A DNA stretch of 46,509 bases from Cyanobacteria bacterium UBA791 (GCA_002297005.1 DBIX01000084.1:34339-80847); one strand, 5' to 3'; counted from the stretch's first letter, positions 1 through 8,942 are shown. Program-made: numbers and translations. Notes: generated from the letters alone by a model not told the origin.

Positions 1-1225
1 CTTCTTCGTTAGCAGCTCTTGTTGCATTCAAAGCATCTTCAATTCTTAGTTTTCTTTCTTTTAATTCAACTTCACTTGCTGCACCAACTTCGATTACTGC
101 AACACCGCCTGACAATTTAGCCATACGTTCTTGTAATTTTTCTTTATCGTAGTCGCTATCAGATGCTTCAATTTGTTTTTTGATTAAAGCAATTCTTTCT
201 TTAACAGCTGATTTTGTTTCGTCACCAACAACGATTGTTGTTTCGTCTTTTGTAACTGTTACACGTTTAGCTTGACCTAACATTTGTGTTGTTACGTTTT
301 CCATTTTGATACCAAGTTCTTCAGTAAACATTTGACCGCCTGTTAAGATAGCAATATCTTCTAACATAGCTTTTCTTCTGTCACCAAATCCTGGAGCTTT
401 AACTGCAACTGCTCTGATAACTTTTCTCATTGTGTTAACAACTAATGTTGCTAAAGCTTCACCCTCAATATCTTCTGCAATCAATAATAAAGATTTACCA
501 TCTCTTGCAACTTGTTCTAGTAATGGAACTAAGTCTTGGATTAAGTTGATTTTTTTGTTGCAACAGAATACATAAGCATCTTCTAAAACTGCTTCCATTC
601 TTTCTGCATCAGTTACGAAGTATGGTGAAATATAACCTTTATCAAATTGCATACCTTCAACAACTTTTAAGTTTGTACCGAAAGATTTGCTTTCTTCAAC
701 TGTGATAACACCTTCGTTACCAACTTTTTCCATTGCTTCTGCAATTAATTCACCGATTTCTGTATTGTTACCAGCTGAAATACCTGCAACTTGTGCGATT
801 TCTTCTTTTGTATTTACAGCTTTTGACATTGATTTAATTTTTTCAACTGCAACTTCTACTGCTTTATCAATACCACGTTTAATGCTCATTGGGTTAGCAC
901 CAGCTGTTAAGTTTCTCAAACCCTCTCTTACGATAGCTTGAGCTAAAACTGAAGCTGTTGTTGTGCCGTCACCAGCTACATCGTTTGTTTTTGATGAAAC
1001 TTCTTTTAATAATTGAGCACCTGCATTTTCTAAACCGTCTTTTAATTCGATTTCTTTTGCGATTGTTACGCCATCGTTAACGATTTGTGGTGCACCAAAT
1101 TTCTTTTCTAAAATTACATTTCTACCTTTAGGTCCAAGTGTAACTTTAACGGCATCTGCTACTGCATCGATACCTCTTAATAAAGAATTTCTTGCTTCTT
1201 CTTGAAAAACAATTTTCTTTGCCAT
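1..1225 (-). CDS. groEL: Chaperonin GroEL (Hsp60), C-terminus beyond the window edge
   Basis: ATP-dependent cytosolic folding chaperonin that works as a double ring capped by GroES. The visible 408 residues begin MAKKIVFQEEARNSLL and run through the first equatorial part (GDGTTTAS ATP-site motif, with the conserved catalytic Asp), the intermediate domain and the whole apical domain. The usual last ~130 residues (second equatorial part) lie outside the window. An SD-like AAGGAG precedes the ATG. It sits 63 bases downstream of groES on the same strand, the usual bicistronic order. No complete CIRCE/HrcA operator is visible upstream of the pair. Identification is certain; only the 3' end is missing. 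Confidence 0.98.
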   Translation of the reverse strand, partial: MAKKIVFQEEARNSLLRGIDAVADAVKVTLGPKGRNVILEKKFGAPQIVNDGVTIAKEIELKDGLENAGAQLLKEVSSKTNDVAGDGTTTASVLAQAIVREGLRNLTAGANPMSIKRGIDKAVEVAVEKIKSMSKAVNTKEEIAQVAGISAGNNTEIGELIAEAMEKVGNEGVITVEESKSFGTNLKVVEGMQFDKGYISPYFVTDAERMEAVLEDAYVFCCNKKINLIQDLVPLLEQVARDGKSLLLIAEDIEGEALATLVVNTMRKVIRAVAVKAPGFGDRRKAMLEDIAILTGGQMFTEELGIKMENVTTQMLGQAKRVTVTKDETTIVVGDETKSAVKERIALIKKQIEASDSDYDKEKLQERMAKLSGGVAVIEVGAASEVELKERKLRIEDALNATRAANEE

Positions 1226-1288
1226 AATTTATTTTCTCCTTAACTAATATTAATTTTAATTTAATTCGTCCTAAGCCTTTGGCTTTAA

Positions 1289-1579
1289 TTAACCTTCAAT
1301 TACACCAAGTACATCTTTAATTGACAAGATTTTTAACATTTCGTGGTCAACCTTGATGTCTGTACCAGCGTATTTTGCGTATAATACAGTTTCACCAACT
1401 TTAACAGCCATTGGTTCTTTTTCACCGCTGTCTAAAGTTTTACCTTCGCCTACTGCAATTACTTCACCTTTTTGTGGTTTTTCTTTTGCACTATCTGGAA
1501 TAAAGATTCCGCCTGTTGTTTGTTCTGTATCTTCAATAACTTTAATTACGATTTTGTCGCCTAAAGGTCTAATTTTCAT
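1289..1579 (-). CDS. groES: Co-chaperonin GroES (Hsp10)
   Basis: Ten-kDa lid of the GroEL chamber. The 96-residue protein has the standard length and signatures: MKIRPLGDKIVIKV at the N-terminus, the mobile-loop region containing TGGIFIPDSAKEKPQKGEV, and the acidic roof. The start is fixed by a strong GTAGGAGG ribosome site 8 bases before the ATG. It is the first gene of the groES-groEL operon and is transcribed away from yebC. The 169-base gap to yebC must hold both promoters, and an AT-rich TATATT-like -10 is visible for this gene. Confidence 0.98.
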   Translation of the reverse strand: MKIRPLGDKIVIKVIEDTEQTTGGIFIPDSAKEKPQKGEVIAVGEGKTLDSGEKEPMAVKVGETVLYAKYAGTDIKVDHEMLKILSIKDVLGVIEG

Positions 1580-1704
1580 TTATGTATCCTCCTACTTTCT
1601 ATTTTACCTACACTAATATAATTTAAGTTTACTATTTATTTATACTCCAAATTCCTTATAATTTTCAAAATGTTAATGAAAAATTAATAATTACAAAATG
1701 TTTT

Positions 1705-1713
1705 TGCTATAAT
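1705..1713 (+). promoter_or_regulatory. Extended -10 promoter of yebC-ade
   Basis: TG-C-TATAAT, a perfect extended -10, lies 35 bases before the yebC ATG. The -35 region is poor, as is common when TGn is present. The gene has a TTAGGAG ribosome site at 1735-1741. Confidence 0.6.
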
Positions 1714-1748
1714 TTAGAAAAAGGAATAATTAGTTAGGAGAAATTTAT

Positions 1749-2498
1749 ATGAGTGGACATTCAAAATGGGCAACAACAAAACATAAAAAAGCTAAAGTAG
1801 ATTCACAAAGAGCGGTAGTTTTCCAAAAATTTTCTAGAGAAATTATCGTAGCATCAAGACTTGGTGGCCCTGATTTAAAAGCAAACTTCCGTTTAAGAAC
1901 TGCTGTTGAAAAAGCAAAAGCAGCTGGTCTTCCAAACGATAATATTAAGAGAGCTATCGAAAAAGGTTCAGGTTCAGGAGCTGCTGAAAACTACGAAGAA
2001 TTAATTTATGAAGGATACGCAGCAGGTGGTGTTGCAGTTGTTGTTGAAGCGATGACTGATAACAGAAATCGTACAGCTGGTGACATCAGAAGTTATTTCA
2101 CAAAATTCAATGGTAACTTAGGTGAAACAGGCTGCGTAGGTTGGATGTTCAAACAAGTTGGTCAAATTACATTTGAAAAATCTGATAATTGGGATGCAAT
2201 TGTAGATGCTGCAATCAATTTAGGTGCAGAAGATTTTATCGAGGATGAAGAAGATAACAAAATTATCACATCAGTTGCTGATTTCCAATCAGTAGTTGAA
2301 GGTCTTGAAAATGAAGGCTTTACTCACGTTTCAGCAGAATTAACAAGAATTCCTGAAAACGAAATTGAAGTAACTGACCCAAAAATTGCTAAACACGTAT
2401 TATTATTGATTGATAAACTTGAAGAACACGATGATGTTCAAAATGTTTACGCAAACTTTGATATTAGCGATGAATTAATGGAACAATTAGACATATAA
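1749..2498 (+). CDS. yebC: YebC/PmpR family protein (TACO1-type regulator or translation factor)
   Basis: The 249-residue protein has the full family length and opens with the diagnostic MSGHSKWATTKHKKAK, followed by DNDNIKRAIEKG-like and GVAVVVEAMTDNRNRT segments. Family members have been described as DNA-binding regulators, and more recently as ribosome-associated factors that help translate proline-rich stretches. The sequence alone does not decide between these roles. The ribosome site TTAGGAG fixes the start. Adenine deaminase follows 29 bases later and is probably co-transcribed. Confidence 0.95.
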   Translation: MSGHSKWATTKHKKAKVDSQRAVVFQKFSREIIVASRLGGPDLKANFRLRTAVEKAKAAGLPNDNIKRAIEKGSGSGAAENYEELIYEGYAAGGVAVVVEAMTDNRNRTAGDIRSYFTKFNGNLGETGCVGWMFKQVGQITFEKSDNWDAIVDAAINLGAEDFIEDEEDNKIITSVADFQSVVEGLENEGFTHVSAELTRIPENEIEVTDPKIAKHVLLLIDKLEEHDDVQNVYANFDISDELMEQLDI

Positions 2499-2527
2499 TT
2501 TTTATTTTATATAGCGAAAGGATGAAA

Positions 2528-4246
2528 ATGTTAAAAAAGCAAAAACTTATAGAAGTTGCATTAGGTGAAAAGAAAGCTGACTTAGTAATCAAAAATGCAA
2601 AACTTGTAAATGTTCTTACTGAAGAAATCTATGATGCAGAAGTTGCAATCGTAGCTGGTAGAGTTGCTGGTGTAGGAACAGGTTATGTTGGAGAAAAAGA
2701 AATTGACCTAAAAGGTGCATACTTAACTCCAGGATTTATTGATGGTCACGTACACATTGAAAGTTCTATGATGTTACCTCATAGATTTGCACAAGTTGTA
2801 GTTCCAGCTGGTACAACAACTGTTGTTTCTGACCCACACGAAATTTCAAACGTATTAGGTTTACACGGTATTAGCTTTATGAGAGAGGCTTCTCAAAACT
2901 TACCTTTGAGAGTTTACACAATGCTTCCATCTTGCGTACCTGCAACATCTTTTGAAACTTCAGGTTTCGAACTAAATTCTTATGACTTATCTTTATTAAT
3001 GGATAAAGACTGGGTATTAGGTTTGGCAGAAATGATGAACGTTCCTGGTGTACTAAACAGAGATGCAAACATTATGGCAAAAATCGACCTAGCACTTGAA
3101 AACAATAAACGTGTTGACGGTCACGCTCCACAAGTTTCAGGCAAAGAACTTTGTGCATATATTGCAAGTGGTGTTACATCAGACCACGAATGTACTGATC
3201 CTGAACAAGCACTTGAAAAATTAAGACAAGGTATGTTCATTATGGTTCGTGAAGGTACAGCAGCAAAAGATTTAGATGCATTAATGCCTATCCTAAAACA
3301 TAATAACAACAGAAAAATTATATTCGTTACAGATGATAGACATCCTGAAGATATCTATGTTCATATCAATGGTATGGTTCAAAGAGCTATTGAAAGTGGC
3401 GTAAACCCAATTAAAGCTATCCAAATGGCAAGTTTAAATACAGCAGAATACTTTAAACTTCAAGACCTTGGTGCCATTGCTCCTGGTTACAGAGCAGATT
3501 TCAACGTATTTGCATCTATGGATGATGTTACTAAACCAAAAATGGTTATTAAAGATGGTGAAGTTGTTGCTGAAAATGGTAAACTTGTTAAATCTTTAGA
3601 GGGTATCAAAGTTCCAGAAACTCGTGGTTCTGTAAACGTTGGTTGGTTAGAAGAAGATTGTTTCCAAATTCCAGCAAAAGGTGATAAATTAAGAGCAATC
3701 GAAATTATTCCTCACCAACTTATTACAAAAGATACTGTTGTAAATGCAAAAGTTGAAAACGGCTTAGCAGTATCAGACGTTGAAAACGACGTATTAAAAA
3801 TTTGCGTAGTTGAAAGACATAAAGCAACTGGTAATATCGGTAAAGGCTTTGTAAAAGGCTTTGGTATTAAAGAGGGTGCTATTGCATCAACTGTAGCTCA
3901 TGATTCACATAATATGATTATCATCGGTACAAACGACGAAGATATGTACATCGCACAGAGAGAACTTGTTAAATCACAAGGTGGTAAAGTTGTTGTAAGA
4001 AACGGCGAAATCCTTGCTAAATTAGCTCTTCCAGTTGCTGGTTTGATGTCTGATAAAGATATTAACTACGTAACTGAAAAATCAGCTGAATTGAATGAGG
4101 CAACAAGAAAAATCGGTTGTACAGTTGGCGACCCATTCATGACAATGGGATTTTTAGCTTTACCTGTAATTCCTGAATTAAAGATTACAGATAAAGGTAT
4201 CTTCTCAACTAAGATATTTAACTTCATTGACATCTTTGATGTATAA
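2528..4246 (+). CDS. ade: Adenine deaminase
   Basis: Amidohydrolase-superfamily enzyme that deaminates adenine to hypoxanthine in purine salvage. It has the family's dimetal site motif (GHVHIESSM), the PHEISNVLG segment, TDDRHPEDI, and the C-terminal AdeC domain ending in the SKIFNFIDIFDV-like tail. I start at the second ATG (2528, 572 residues): AAAGG at 2517-2521 abuts the ATG at 2522 but is 6 bases before 2528. The length is typical of the short bacterial Ade family. It is downstream of yebC and followed by a strong terminator. Activity usually needs Mn or Fe. Confidence 0.96.
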   Translation: MLKKQKLIEVALGEKKADLVIKNAKLVNVLTEEIYDAEVAIVAGRVAGVGTGYVGEKEIDLKGAYLTPGFIDGHVHIESSMMLPHRFAQVVVPAGTTTVVSDPHEISNVLGLHGISFMREASQNLPLRVYTMLPSCVPATSFETSGFELNSYDLSLLMDKDWVLGLAEMMNVPGVLNRDANIMAKIDLALENNKRVDGHAPQVSGKELCAYIASGVTSDHECTDPEQALEKLRQGMFIMVREGTAAKDLDALMPILKHNNNRKIIFVTDDRHPEDIYVHINGMVQRAIESGVNPIKAIQMASLNTAEYFKLQDLGAIAPGYRADFNVFASMDDVTKPKMVIKDGEVVAENGKLVKSLEGIKVPETRGSVNVGWLEEDCFQIPAKGDKLRAIEIIPHQLITKDTVVNAKVENGLAVSDVENDVLKICVVERHKATGNIGKGFVKGFGIKEGAIASTVAHDSHNMIIIGTNDEDMYIAQRELVKSQGGKVVVRNGEILAKLALPVAGLMSDKDINYVTEKSAELNEATRKIGCTVGDPFMTMGFLALPVIPELKITDKGIFSTKIFNFIDIFDV

Positions 4247-4264
4247 AAAGTAAATAAATATTAG

Positions 4265-4303
4265 AAAGAGGTGAGTAGAAAATTCTGCTCACCTCTTTTT
4301 TCT
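4265..4303 (+). terminator. Rho-independent terminator of yebC-ade
   Basis: Perfect 11-bp stem (AAAGAGGTGAG, 4265-4275, with CTCACCTCTTT, 4288-4298) followed by a T-run, 20 bases after the ade stop. Confidence 0.92.
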
Positions 4304-4311
4304 TTAAAATA

Positions 4312-4488
4312 TTGTCATGCTGAACTTGTTTGACTGCTTTTTCCGAAATCTCTGATTTCGTGAAAAATGTCTGGTTTCTCCACCGCATCTTACCAGTTTT
4401 AAGTATGTAATTTGTGCGTAAAAATGTATTTTCGTTGAATGATGAAATACAACGTTGGTAAGACCCTGAAATAAATTCAGGGTGACAA
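4312..4488. repeat. MITE-like repeat with terminal inverted repeats
   Basis: A 177-bp non-coding segment begins TTGTCATGCTGAACTTG and ends, read on the other strand, with TTGTCACCCTGAATTTA. The first 20 bases of the two ends match at 16 positions. Inside are small hairpins (CGAAATC-TCT-GATTTCG near 4346-4362; ACCCTGAA-ATAAA-TTCAGGGT near 4463-4483). It has no credible coding content, and this 'GTCA-CTGAA' type of end is typical of dispersed intergenic repeats. No target duplication is obvious and I see no second copy in this window. Confidence 0.55.
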
Positions 4489-4528
4489 AACGTATGACAA
4501 AGATTTGATAAAATATTTTATGATAATC

Positions 4529-4553
4529 GAGGCGAAGCCGGAGGCTTCGCCTC
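4529..4553. terminator. GC-rich hairpin at the 3' end of the superoxide reductase gene
   Basis: Perfect 11-bp stem GAGGCGAAGCC / GGCTTCGCCTC with a 3-base loop, 19 bases past the stop of the minus-strand gene. Neither strand has a good T-run after the stem, so it may be a weak terminator or an mRNA 3'-end stabiliser. Its core (GGCGAAGCC...GGCTTCGCC) recurs in the terminator at 18718. Confidence 0.6.
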
Positions 4554-4571
4554 TTAAAAAATAATCTTTTA

Positions 4572-4961
4572 TTACGAACGATATAGTCCGTGGATATTGC
4601 AGTATGCTCTAGCATGTGGTGTTGCACATTTGCATTTGCTTTCCAAAATTGGTACTTCGTGTGGTTCAAAATATACACGTTTAACACATTTTGAATCTTC
4701 TGAATGCACTTCTATAAATTGAATATAATGCTCCAGTTCCATGGGGTGTGTGTTTGAGCCGACAATTACTTCAAATCCCTCGTCTGTTCTATTTATTGTG
4801 GGTCTATGCTTCTCCATCATGTCGTGTTCTACTTCATCATTTTTTGGTGTAAGTTTTTTCATAGGTTTGCCACAACAAACTAGTTCTCCGACTCCTGAAA
4901 TTACTACCTCTACAATATTTCCACAAACTTCACATCTGTATAATTCTAATTTTTCTGTCAT
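4572..4961 (-). CDS. dfx: Superoxide reductase (desulfoferrodoxin, two-domain)
   Basis: Reduces superoxide to peroxide without making oxygen, a defence typical of anaerobes. Residues 1-36 form the desulforedoxin domain, with Fe ligands C10, C13, C29 and C30 (CEVC...CC spacing). The rest is the neelaredoxin domain with the catalytic Fe site: H in EKHRPTI, two His in HPMELEHYIQ, and the Cys/His pair in CNIHGLY near the C-terminus. At 129 residues it matches the class. Ribosome site GAAAGGAG precedes the ATG. It stands alone, 63 bases beyond the end of rfbH, and probably has its own promoter. The electron donor may be the rubredoxin-like protein at 18755, but that is inference. Confidence 0.96.
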   Translation of the reverse strand: MTEKLELYRCEVCGNIVEVVISGVGELVCCGKPMKKLTPKNDEVEHDMMEKHRPTINRTDEGFEVIVGSNTHPMELEHYIQFIEVHSEDSKCVKRVYFEPHEVPILESKCKCATPHARAYCNIHGLYRS

Positions 4962-5024
4962 AGTAAAACTCCTTTCTCTTTTTTTAGAAATATATGAGAA
5001 AGAAAATTTAACTACATTAGGCAG

Positions 5025-6380
5025 TTATACATTTGTTTGGATAAAATCTTTAATGGTATTTGCAATTTTAGTTATTTCTTTTTCTCCTAAAGCAGGGAAA
5101 GTACCCACCCAAAATGTATTATTCATAATAAATTCTGTATTTGGTAAAAGTTTATAAACATCTTCTGTTAAATCTTTTGAGTTCATCAATTTGCTATTAG
5201 CAATTTTAAAATCAACATCATTATCCACAAACATTGGTTGTCTTAAAATGTTTCCTGTAAATAATTGGCGAGTGCCAATGCCGTGTGATTCTAGATATTC
5301 TACCATTTGTTGTTTTGTAAATGGTGCATTTTCTTTTACAGAAATTAAATATCCAAACCAAGCAGATTTTACCTTATCTTTTACTACTGGCAAAATTATA
5401 TAATCTTGCATATCTGATAACAATTTTGTTAAAAGTTCTGCATTCCTTGTTCTTTTTTCAATAAAATCTTCTAGTTTATCTAATTGTGCAACGCCAATAG
5501 AGGCTTGCCAGTCAGTAATTTTTAAATTATATCCAACATGTGAATAAGTATATTTGTGGTCATATCCGTAAGGTAAATTTCCCAACTGTTGAGTAAATCT
5601 TTTACCACAAACGCCGTCTTGTCCAGTAGGGCAACAACAATCACGTCCCCAATCTCTAAAAGACATAATGATTTTATAAAGTTGAGGGTCATTTGTAACT
5701 ACCGCTCCGCCCTCACCCATTGTTATATGGTGTGCTGGGTAAAAACTATATGTTCCGATATGTCCAACTGTTCCAAGTTTTTTACCATTATATTCGCCAC
5801 CTAGTGCATCACAGCTATCTTCTATAACCCATAGATTATATTTTTTAGCCAATTTCATAATTTTATCTAAATCAAAACTATTACCCAATGCGTGAGCTAA
5901 AAAAATAGCCTTTGTTTTATCTGTAATAGCTTTTTCTATTAAATCAGCATTGATATTATAAGTTCCAATCTCGCAATCAACAAAAACTGGAACTAAGCCG
6001 TTTTGAAGTATTGGATTAACGGTTGTTGGAAAAGAATTAGCGACGGTAATAACTTCATCACCTTTTTTCAATCTTTTTGCACCTAATTTATGAGAGGTTA
6101 AAGCAGAAATTGCCAACAAATTTGCACTAGAACCTGAATTTGTCGTAATAGCATATTTAACCTCTAAAAAATTGGCTAATTTTTGTTCAAATTCTTTGTT
6201 AAATCTTCCAGAAGTAAGCCACATATCAAGCGAAGCATCAACCATATTTAATAACTCTTCTTCGTCTAAAAGCTTTCCTGATGGTGGAATATAATCAAAA
6301 GATTTTTCTTTATTATAAATTTCTTTATAGTATTCTTTTACAGCTTCTCTAACTTTGTTTCTAGCTTCTAATTCGCCCAC
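5025..6380 (-). CDS. rfbH: CDP-6-deoxy-L-threo-D-glycero-4-hexulose 3-dehydrase (E1, RfbH)
   Basis: DegT/AHBA-fold PMP enzyme that removes the C3 hydroxyl of CDP-4-keto-6-deoxyglucose on the way to 3,6-dideoxyhexoses. Two E1 hallmarks are visible. The usual PLP-binding Lys is replaced by His (H217, in PAHHITMGEGG). The unusual [2Fe-2S] motif C-X57-C-X1-C-X7-C is exact at C190, C248, C250 and C258, which separates it from ordinary sugar aminotransferases. Its start overlaps the end of rfbG by 13 bases, so the two are translationally coupled. The partner reductase (E3, RfbI-like) and the final dideoxyhexose synthase are not in the window. Confidence 0.96.
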   Translation of the reverse strand: MGELEARNKVREAVKEYYKEIYNKEKSFDYIPPSGKLLDEEELLNMVDASLDMWLTSGRFNKEFEQKLANFLEVKYAITTNSGSSANLLAISALTSHKLGAKRLKKGDEVITVANSFPTTVNPILQNGLVPVFVDCEIGTYNINADLIEKAITDKTKAIFLAHALGNSFDLDKIMKLAKKYNLWVIEDSCDALGGEYNGKKLGTVGHIGTYSFYPAHHITMGEGGAVVTNDPQLYKIIMSFRDWGRDCCCPTGQDGVCGKRFTQQLGNLPYGYDHKYTYSHVGYNLKITDWQASIGVAQLDKLEDFIEKRTRNAELLTKLLSDMQDYIILPVVKDKVKSAWFGYLISVKENAPFTKQQMVEYLESHGIGTRQLFTGNILRQPMFVDNDVDFKIANSKLMNSKDLTEDVYKLLPNTEFIMNNTFWVGTFPALGEKEITKIANTIKDFIQTNV

Positions 6381-7438
6381 GTTATAGAATCCTCGTAATC
6401 TTCAATTTGAGCCATTGAAAACTCGTACATATCAACATCTTTTTTGTAAAAGTTTTTGTACCAGTCTACAGTTTTTTGTATGGTTTCTTCTACTGTATAA
6501 GTTGGCTTCCAACCTAAAACTTTTTCTGATTTTTCAATATTTAGCACTAAAAGATTTGCTTCGTGTAAATTATCTTTTTTATTAACGATAACTTCACCTT
6601 TTCCGTAGTATTCGCAAACTTTTTTTGCTACTTCTGAAACATTTAAAATACTGCTGTCATCAGGTCCAAAATTAAAACTGTCAGCGTATTCTTTTCCGTT
6701 TTCCAAAAGTTTTTGACCTAAAAGTAAATATCCTGAAAGTGAATCTAAAATATATTGCCATGGTCTTACTGCAAGCGGATTTCTTATTTCGATAGTTTTA
6801 TTTTCATTTATGCATTTTATGCAATCAGGTACTAATCTATCTTCTGCCCAATCACCACCACCTAAAATGTTTCCAGCTCTTGCTGTAGCTAGTGCATAAG
6901 TGTTTTCTTCTTGTAAAAAAGAATTTCTAAAGGATGTTGATAAAATTTCTGAACAGGCTTTTGAAGAAGAATACATATCGTATCCGCCTAAAAAATCATT
7001 TTCAGCATAGCCTGAATATGTTTCCTTATTGTCGTAGCATTTATCTGTTGTAACATTTACTACAGCTTTTACAGAAGAACATTTTCTTGATGCGTCTAAA
7101 ACATTCAATGTACCTATAACATTTGTTTCATAGGTCAATTTTGGCTCTTTATATGAAAGTCTGACAAGGGGTTGTGCTGCTAAGTGAAAAACAATATCAG
7201 GTTTAAATTCCTTCATAACTTCTTCAAGATGTTCAGTATTTAAAATGTTTCCATATTCGCTATTACAAAGTCCGTAAAGTCTAAGTTCTTCAAACATAGA
7301 TGGATGAGTGTTAGCTTCTAACGAGTATCCACAAACTTTTGCACCTAAACTCAAAAGCCATAAAGTTAACCAACTACCTTTAAACCCTGAATGACCTGTA
7401 ATAAAAACTCTTTTATTCTTATAAATATTATTGAACAT
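6368..7438 (-). CDS. rfbG: CDP-glucose 4,6-dehydratase
   Basis: Short-chain dehydrogenase-type enzyme converting CDP-glucose to CDP-4-keto-6-deoxyglucose. It has the NAD-binding GHSGFKG at residues 15-21, the TTDKCYDNKE segment, and catalytic Tyr-Lys in YSSSKACSE. The C-terminal sugar-nucleotide domain contains AVRPWQYILDSLSGYL. At 356 residues it is the standard length. It feeds RfbH, whose gene overlaps its 3' end. No glucose-1-phosphate cytidylyltransferase (RfbF) is present in the window to make its substrate. A TAAGGG ribosome site precedes the ATG. Confidence 0.96.
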   Translation of the reverse strand: MFNNIYKNKRVFITGHSGFKGSWLTLWLLSLGAKVCGYSLEANTHPSMFEELRLYGLCNSEYGNILNTEHLEEVMKEFKPDIVFHLAAQPLVRLSYKEPKLTYETNVIGTLNVLDASRKCSSVKAVVNVTTDKCYDNKETYSGYAENDFLGGYDMYSSSKACSEILSTSFRNSFLQEENTYALATARAGNILGGGDWAEDRLVPDCIKCINENKTIEIRNPLAVRPWQYILDSLSGYLLLGQKLLENGKEYADSFNFGPDDSSILNVSEVAKKVCEYYGKGEVIVNKKDNLHEANLLVLNIEKSEKVLGWKPTYTVEETIQKTVDWYKNFYKKDVDMYEFSMAQIEDYEDSITWAN

Positions 7439-7509
7439 TTTAATTTAACCCTTACGTTAATAAAATGGTATCATAAAAATTGTCATTCGTTGCGTATTCT
7501 TTTGATAAT

Positions 7510-8451
7510 CTAGTCAAAATTTATTCTTTCACGTTCTGTAACTAAGGGTTTTTTATCAACTCTAGAATAGATTACCGCTAAGTATTCGCCCAAAATTCCA
7601 AAACAAAACAACTGAACTGAGCCTATAAATAACATCCCAAGAAGAATTGCAGAAAATCCAAGTTCAAAAGTACTGTAATTTAAAAATTTTAAAACCAAAT
7701 ATGCAGTTATTAAGACTATGCTTACAACTGTTGCCAAAAATCCAACTATAGTCATCGCATGTAACGGAACTTTTGAATATTTTACTATTCCTGACATTCC
7801 TAAATCGTATAAAGTGTAAAAATTGTTTGTAGAAATTCCCTTTTCTCTCTTTGGTTGTTTGAATTGTAAAAATGTTCTATTAAATCCAGCCTCACAAATT
7901 AGACCTCTTATAAAAGGAACAGTATCATCAATTGTTCTAAAGAAATCAACTATCTTCTTATCGTATAAACCCGCACCTGTACAATTTTTAACTAATTCTA
8001 CTCCTGAATCATTTAATTTGTAAAACAAGTTATAAAAGATTTTTCTAAGGAAAAACATTAATTTGTTTTCATCGCTTGTGTTTTTTTGAAGCATAACGGC
8101 TTCGTAACCCTCTTCCCATTTTTCAATTAATTGAGAAATTAGTTCTGGTGGGTCTTGCAAGTCAGAAGTTAAGGAAATTATTACATCACCATAAGCTTGT
8201 TGCATTGCATAAAATGGGGAGCGTAATTGTCCAAAATTTCTTGAGTTTAAAATCACTTTAAAGTTTTTGTCTTTTTCTGCTATTTTGCGTAATTTTTCAG
8301 CAGTTCTATCAGTTGATGCGTTATCAGCAACTATAAACTCAAATTCATATTTATCTTTTAATTTTTCTATTTCTTTTTTGCATCTGTTATAAAATTCTTC
8401 TATATTTAATTCCTCGTTATAACAGCTAGAAACTATTGATATTTTTTTCAT
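7510..8451 (-). CDS. GtrB/DPM1-like polyprenyl-phosphate glycosyltransferase (GT2)
   Basis: Probably transfers a sugar from a nucleotide donor to undecaprenyl phosphate on the cytoplasmic face of the membrane. The N-terminal GT-A domain has SIVSSCYNEE, DNASTDRT and the metal-binding DLQDPPE. Two transmembrane helices follow near residues 225-290, ending in the family's GILGEYLAVIYSRVDKKP tail. It overlaps GtrA by one base (TAATG), so the pair is translationally coupled. This is the GtrA/GtrB arrangement used to flip and present lipid-linked sugars for O-antigen or glycan decoration. Confidence 0.9.
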   Translation of the reverse strand: MKKISIVSSCYNEELNIEEFYNRCKKEIEKLKDKYEFEFIVADNASTDRTAEKLRKIAEKDKNFKVILNSRNFGQLRSPFYAMQQAYGDVIISLTSDLQDPPELISQLIEKWEEGYEAVMLQKNTSDENKLMFFLRKIFYNLFYKLNDSGVELVKNCTGAGLYDKKIVDFFRTIDDTVPFIRGLICEAGFNRTFLQFKQPKREKGISTNNFYTLYDLGMSGIVKYSKVPLHAMTIVGFLATVVSIVLITAYLVLKFLNYSTFELGFSAILLGMLFIGSVQLFCFGILGEYLAVIYSRVDKKPLVTERERINFD

Positions 8452-8867
8452 TAATAATTTTCCTTAAAAACAAACAATTTCTGTAAAAGAAAGCTTATAA
8501 CCGCCATTATACCAGATAAAACTAATCCTGCATAGTATAAGTTTAGTCCAAAATGGTCAGCAATCGCTAAGCAAATAATATTTAATACCAAAATAAAGCA
8601 ATAAGCCAAAATAAATTTAAAAATTAAACCCATTTTTTTATTATTGAATACAATTTTTCCTGTAGTGAAAAAATTAAATATAACACCAATAATAGTTCCA
8701 AGAATAACCGCTAAAGTATAATGAAAATTTAGCCATAAAAGTAGTGCAAATATAGAATAACCAAATAGTGTGTTTACAATTCCAACAGCTATAAATTTGA
8801 TAAATTGGGTTAAGCTCTTAGATTCTTGCATTAATGATGGATTTTTTATGAAATCTTTTAAATACAT
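8451..8867 (-). CDS. GtrA family membrane protein (putative lipid-linked sugar flippase)
   Basis: 138 residues with four predicted transmembrane helices and the GtrA core FIKFIAVGIVNTLFGYSIF near residues 22-40. Family members are thought to flip undecaprenyl-phosphate-sugar across the inner membrane. Its stop codon shares a base with the start of the GtrB-like transferase. It is the first gene of a minus-strand run and shares a 75-base regulatory gap with the divergently transcribed ugd. Confidence 0.88.
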   Translation of the reverse strand: MYLKDFIKNPSLMQESKSLTQFIKFIAVGIVNTLFGYSIFALLLWLNFHYTLAVILGTIIGVIFNFFTTGKIVFNNKKMGLIFKFILAYCFILVLNIICLAIADHFGLNLYYAGLVLSGIMAVISFLLQKLFVFKENY

Positions 8868-8895
8868 ATTATATTCAGTATACGCAAAGAAGATT

Positions 8896-8923
8896 TTGAA
8901 ATCAATTATTTATGTTGTATGAT
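8896..8923 (+). promoter_or_regulatory. Promoter of ugd
   Basis: TTGAAA (8896-8901), 16-base spacer, TATGAT (8918-8923). This predicts a short leader containing the AAGGAG ribosome site at 8931-8936. The box overlaps an upstream in-frame ATG at 8919, which argues against using that codon. Confidence 0.55.
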
Positions 8924-8942
8924 TAGAAAAAAGGAGTCATTC

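Noticed and set aside
1580..1748. CIRCE element expected before groES
   Set aside because: No TTAGCACTC/GAGTGCTAA dyad is present in the gap; groESL control here must be different or distant.
4304..4687. 127-codon minus-strand ORF
   Set aside because: It crosses the MITE-like repeat and the hairpin and overlaps superoxide reductase in another frame; no ribosome site and no protein-like composition.
8919..8942. Upstream in-frame ATG for ugd
   Set aside because: It sits in the -10 box, has no ribosome site, and adds residues before the conserved family N-terminus.
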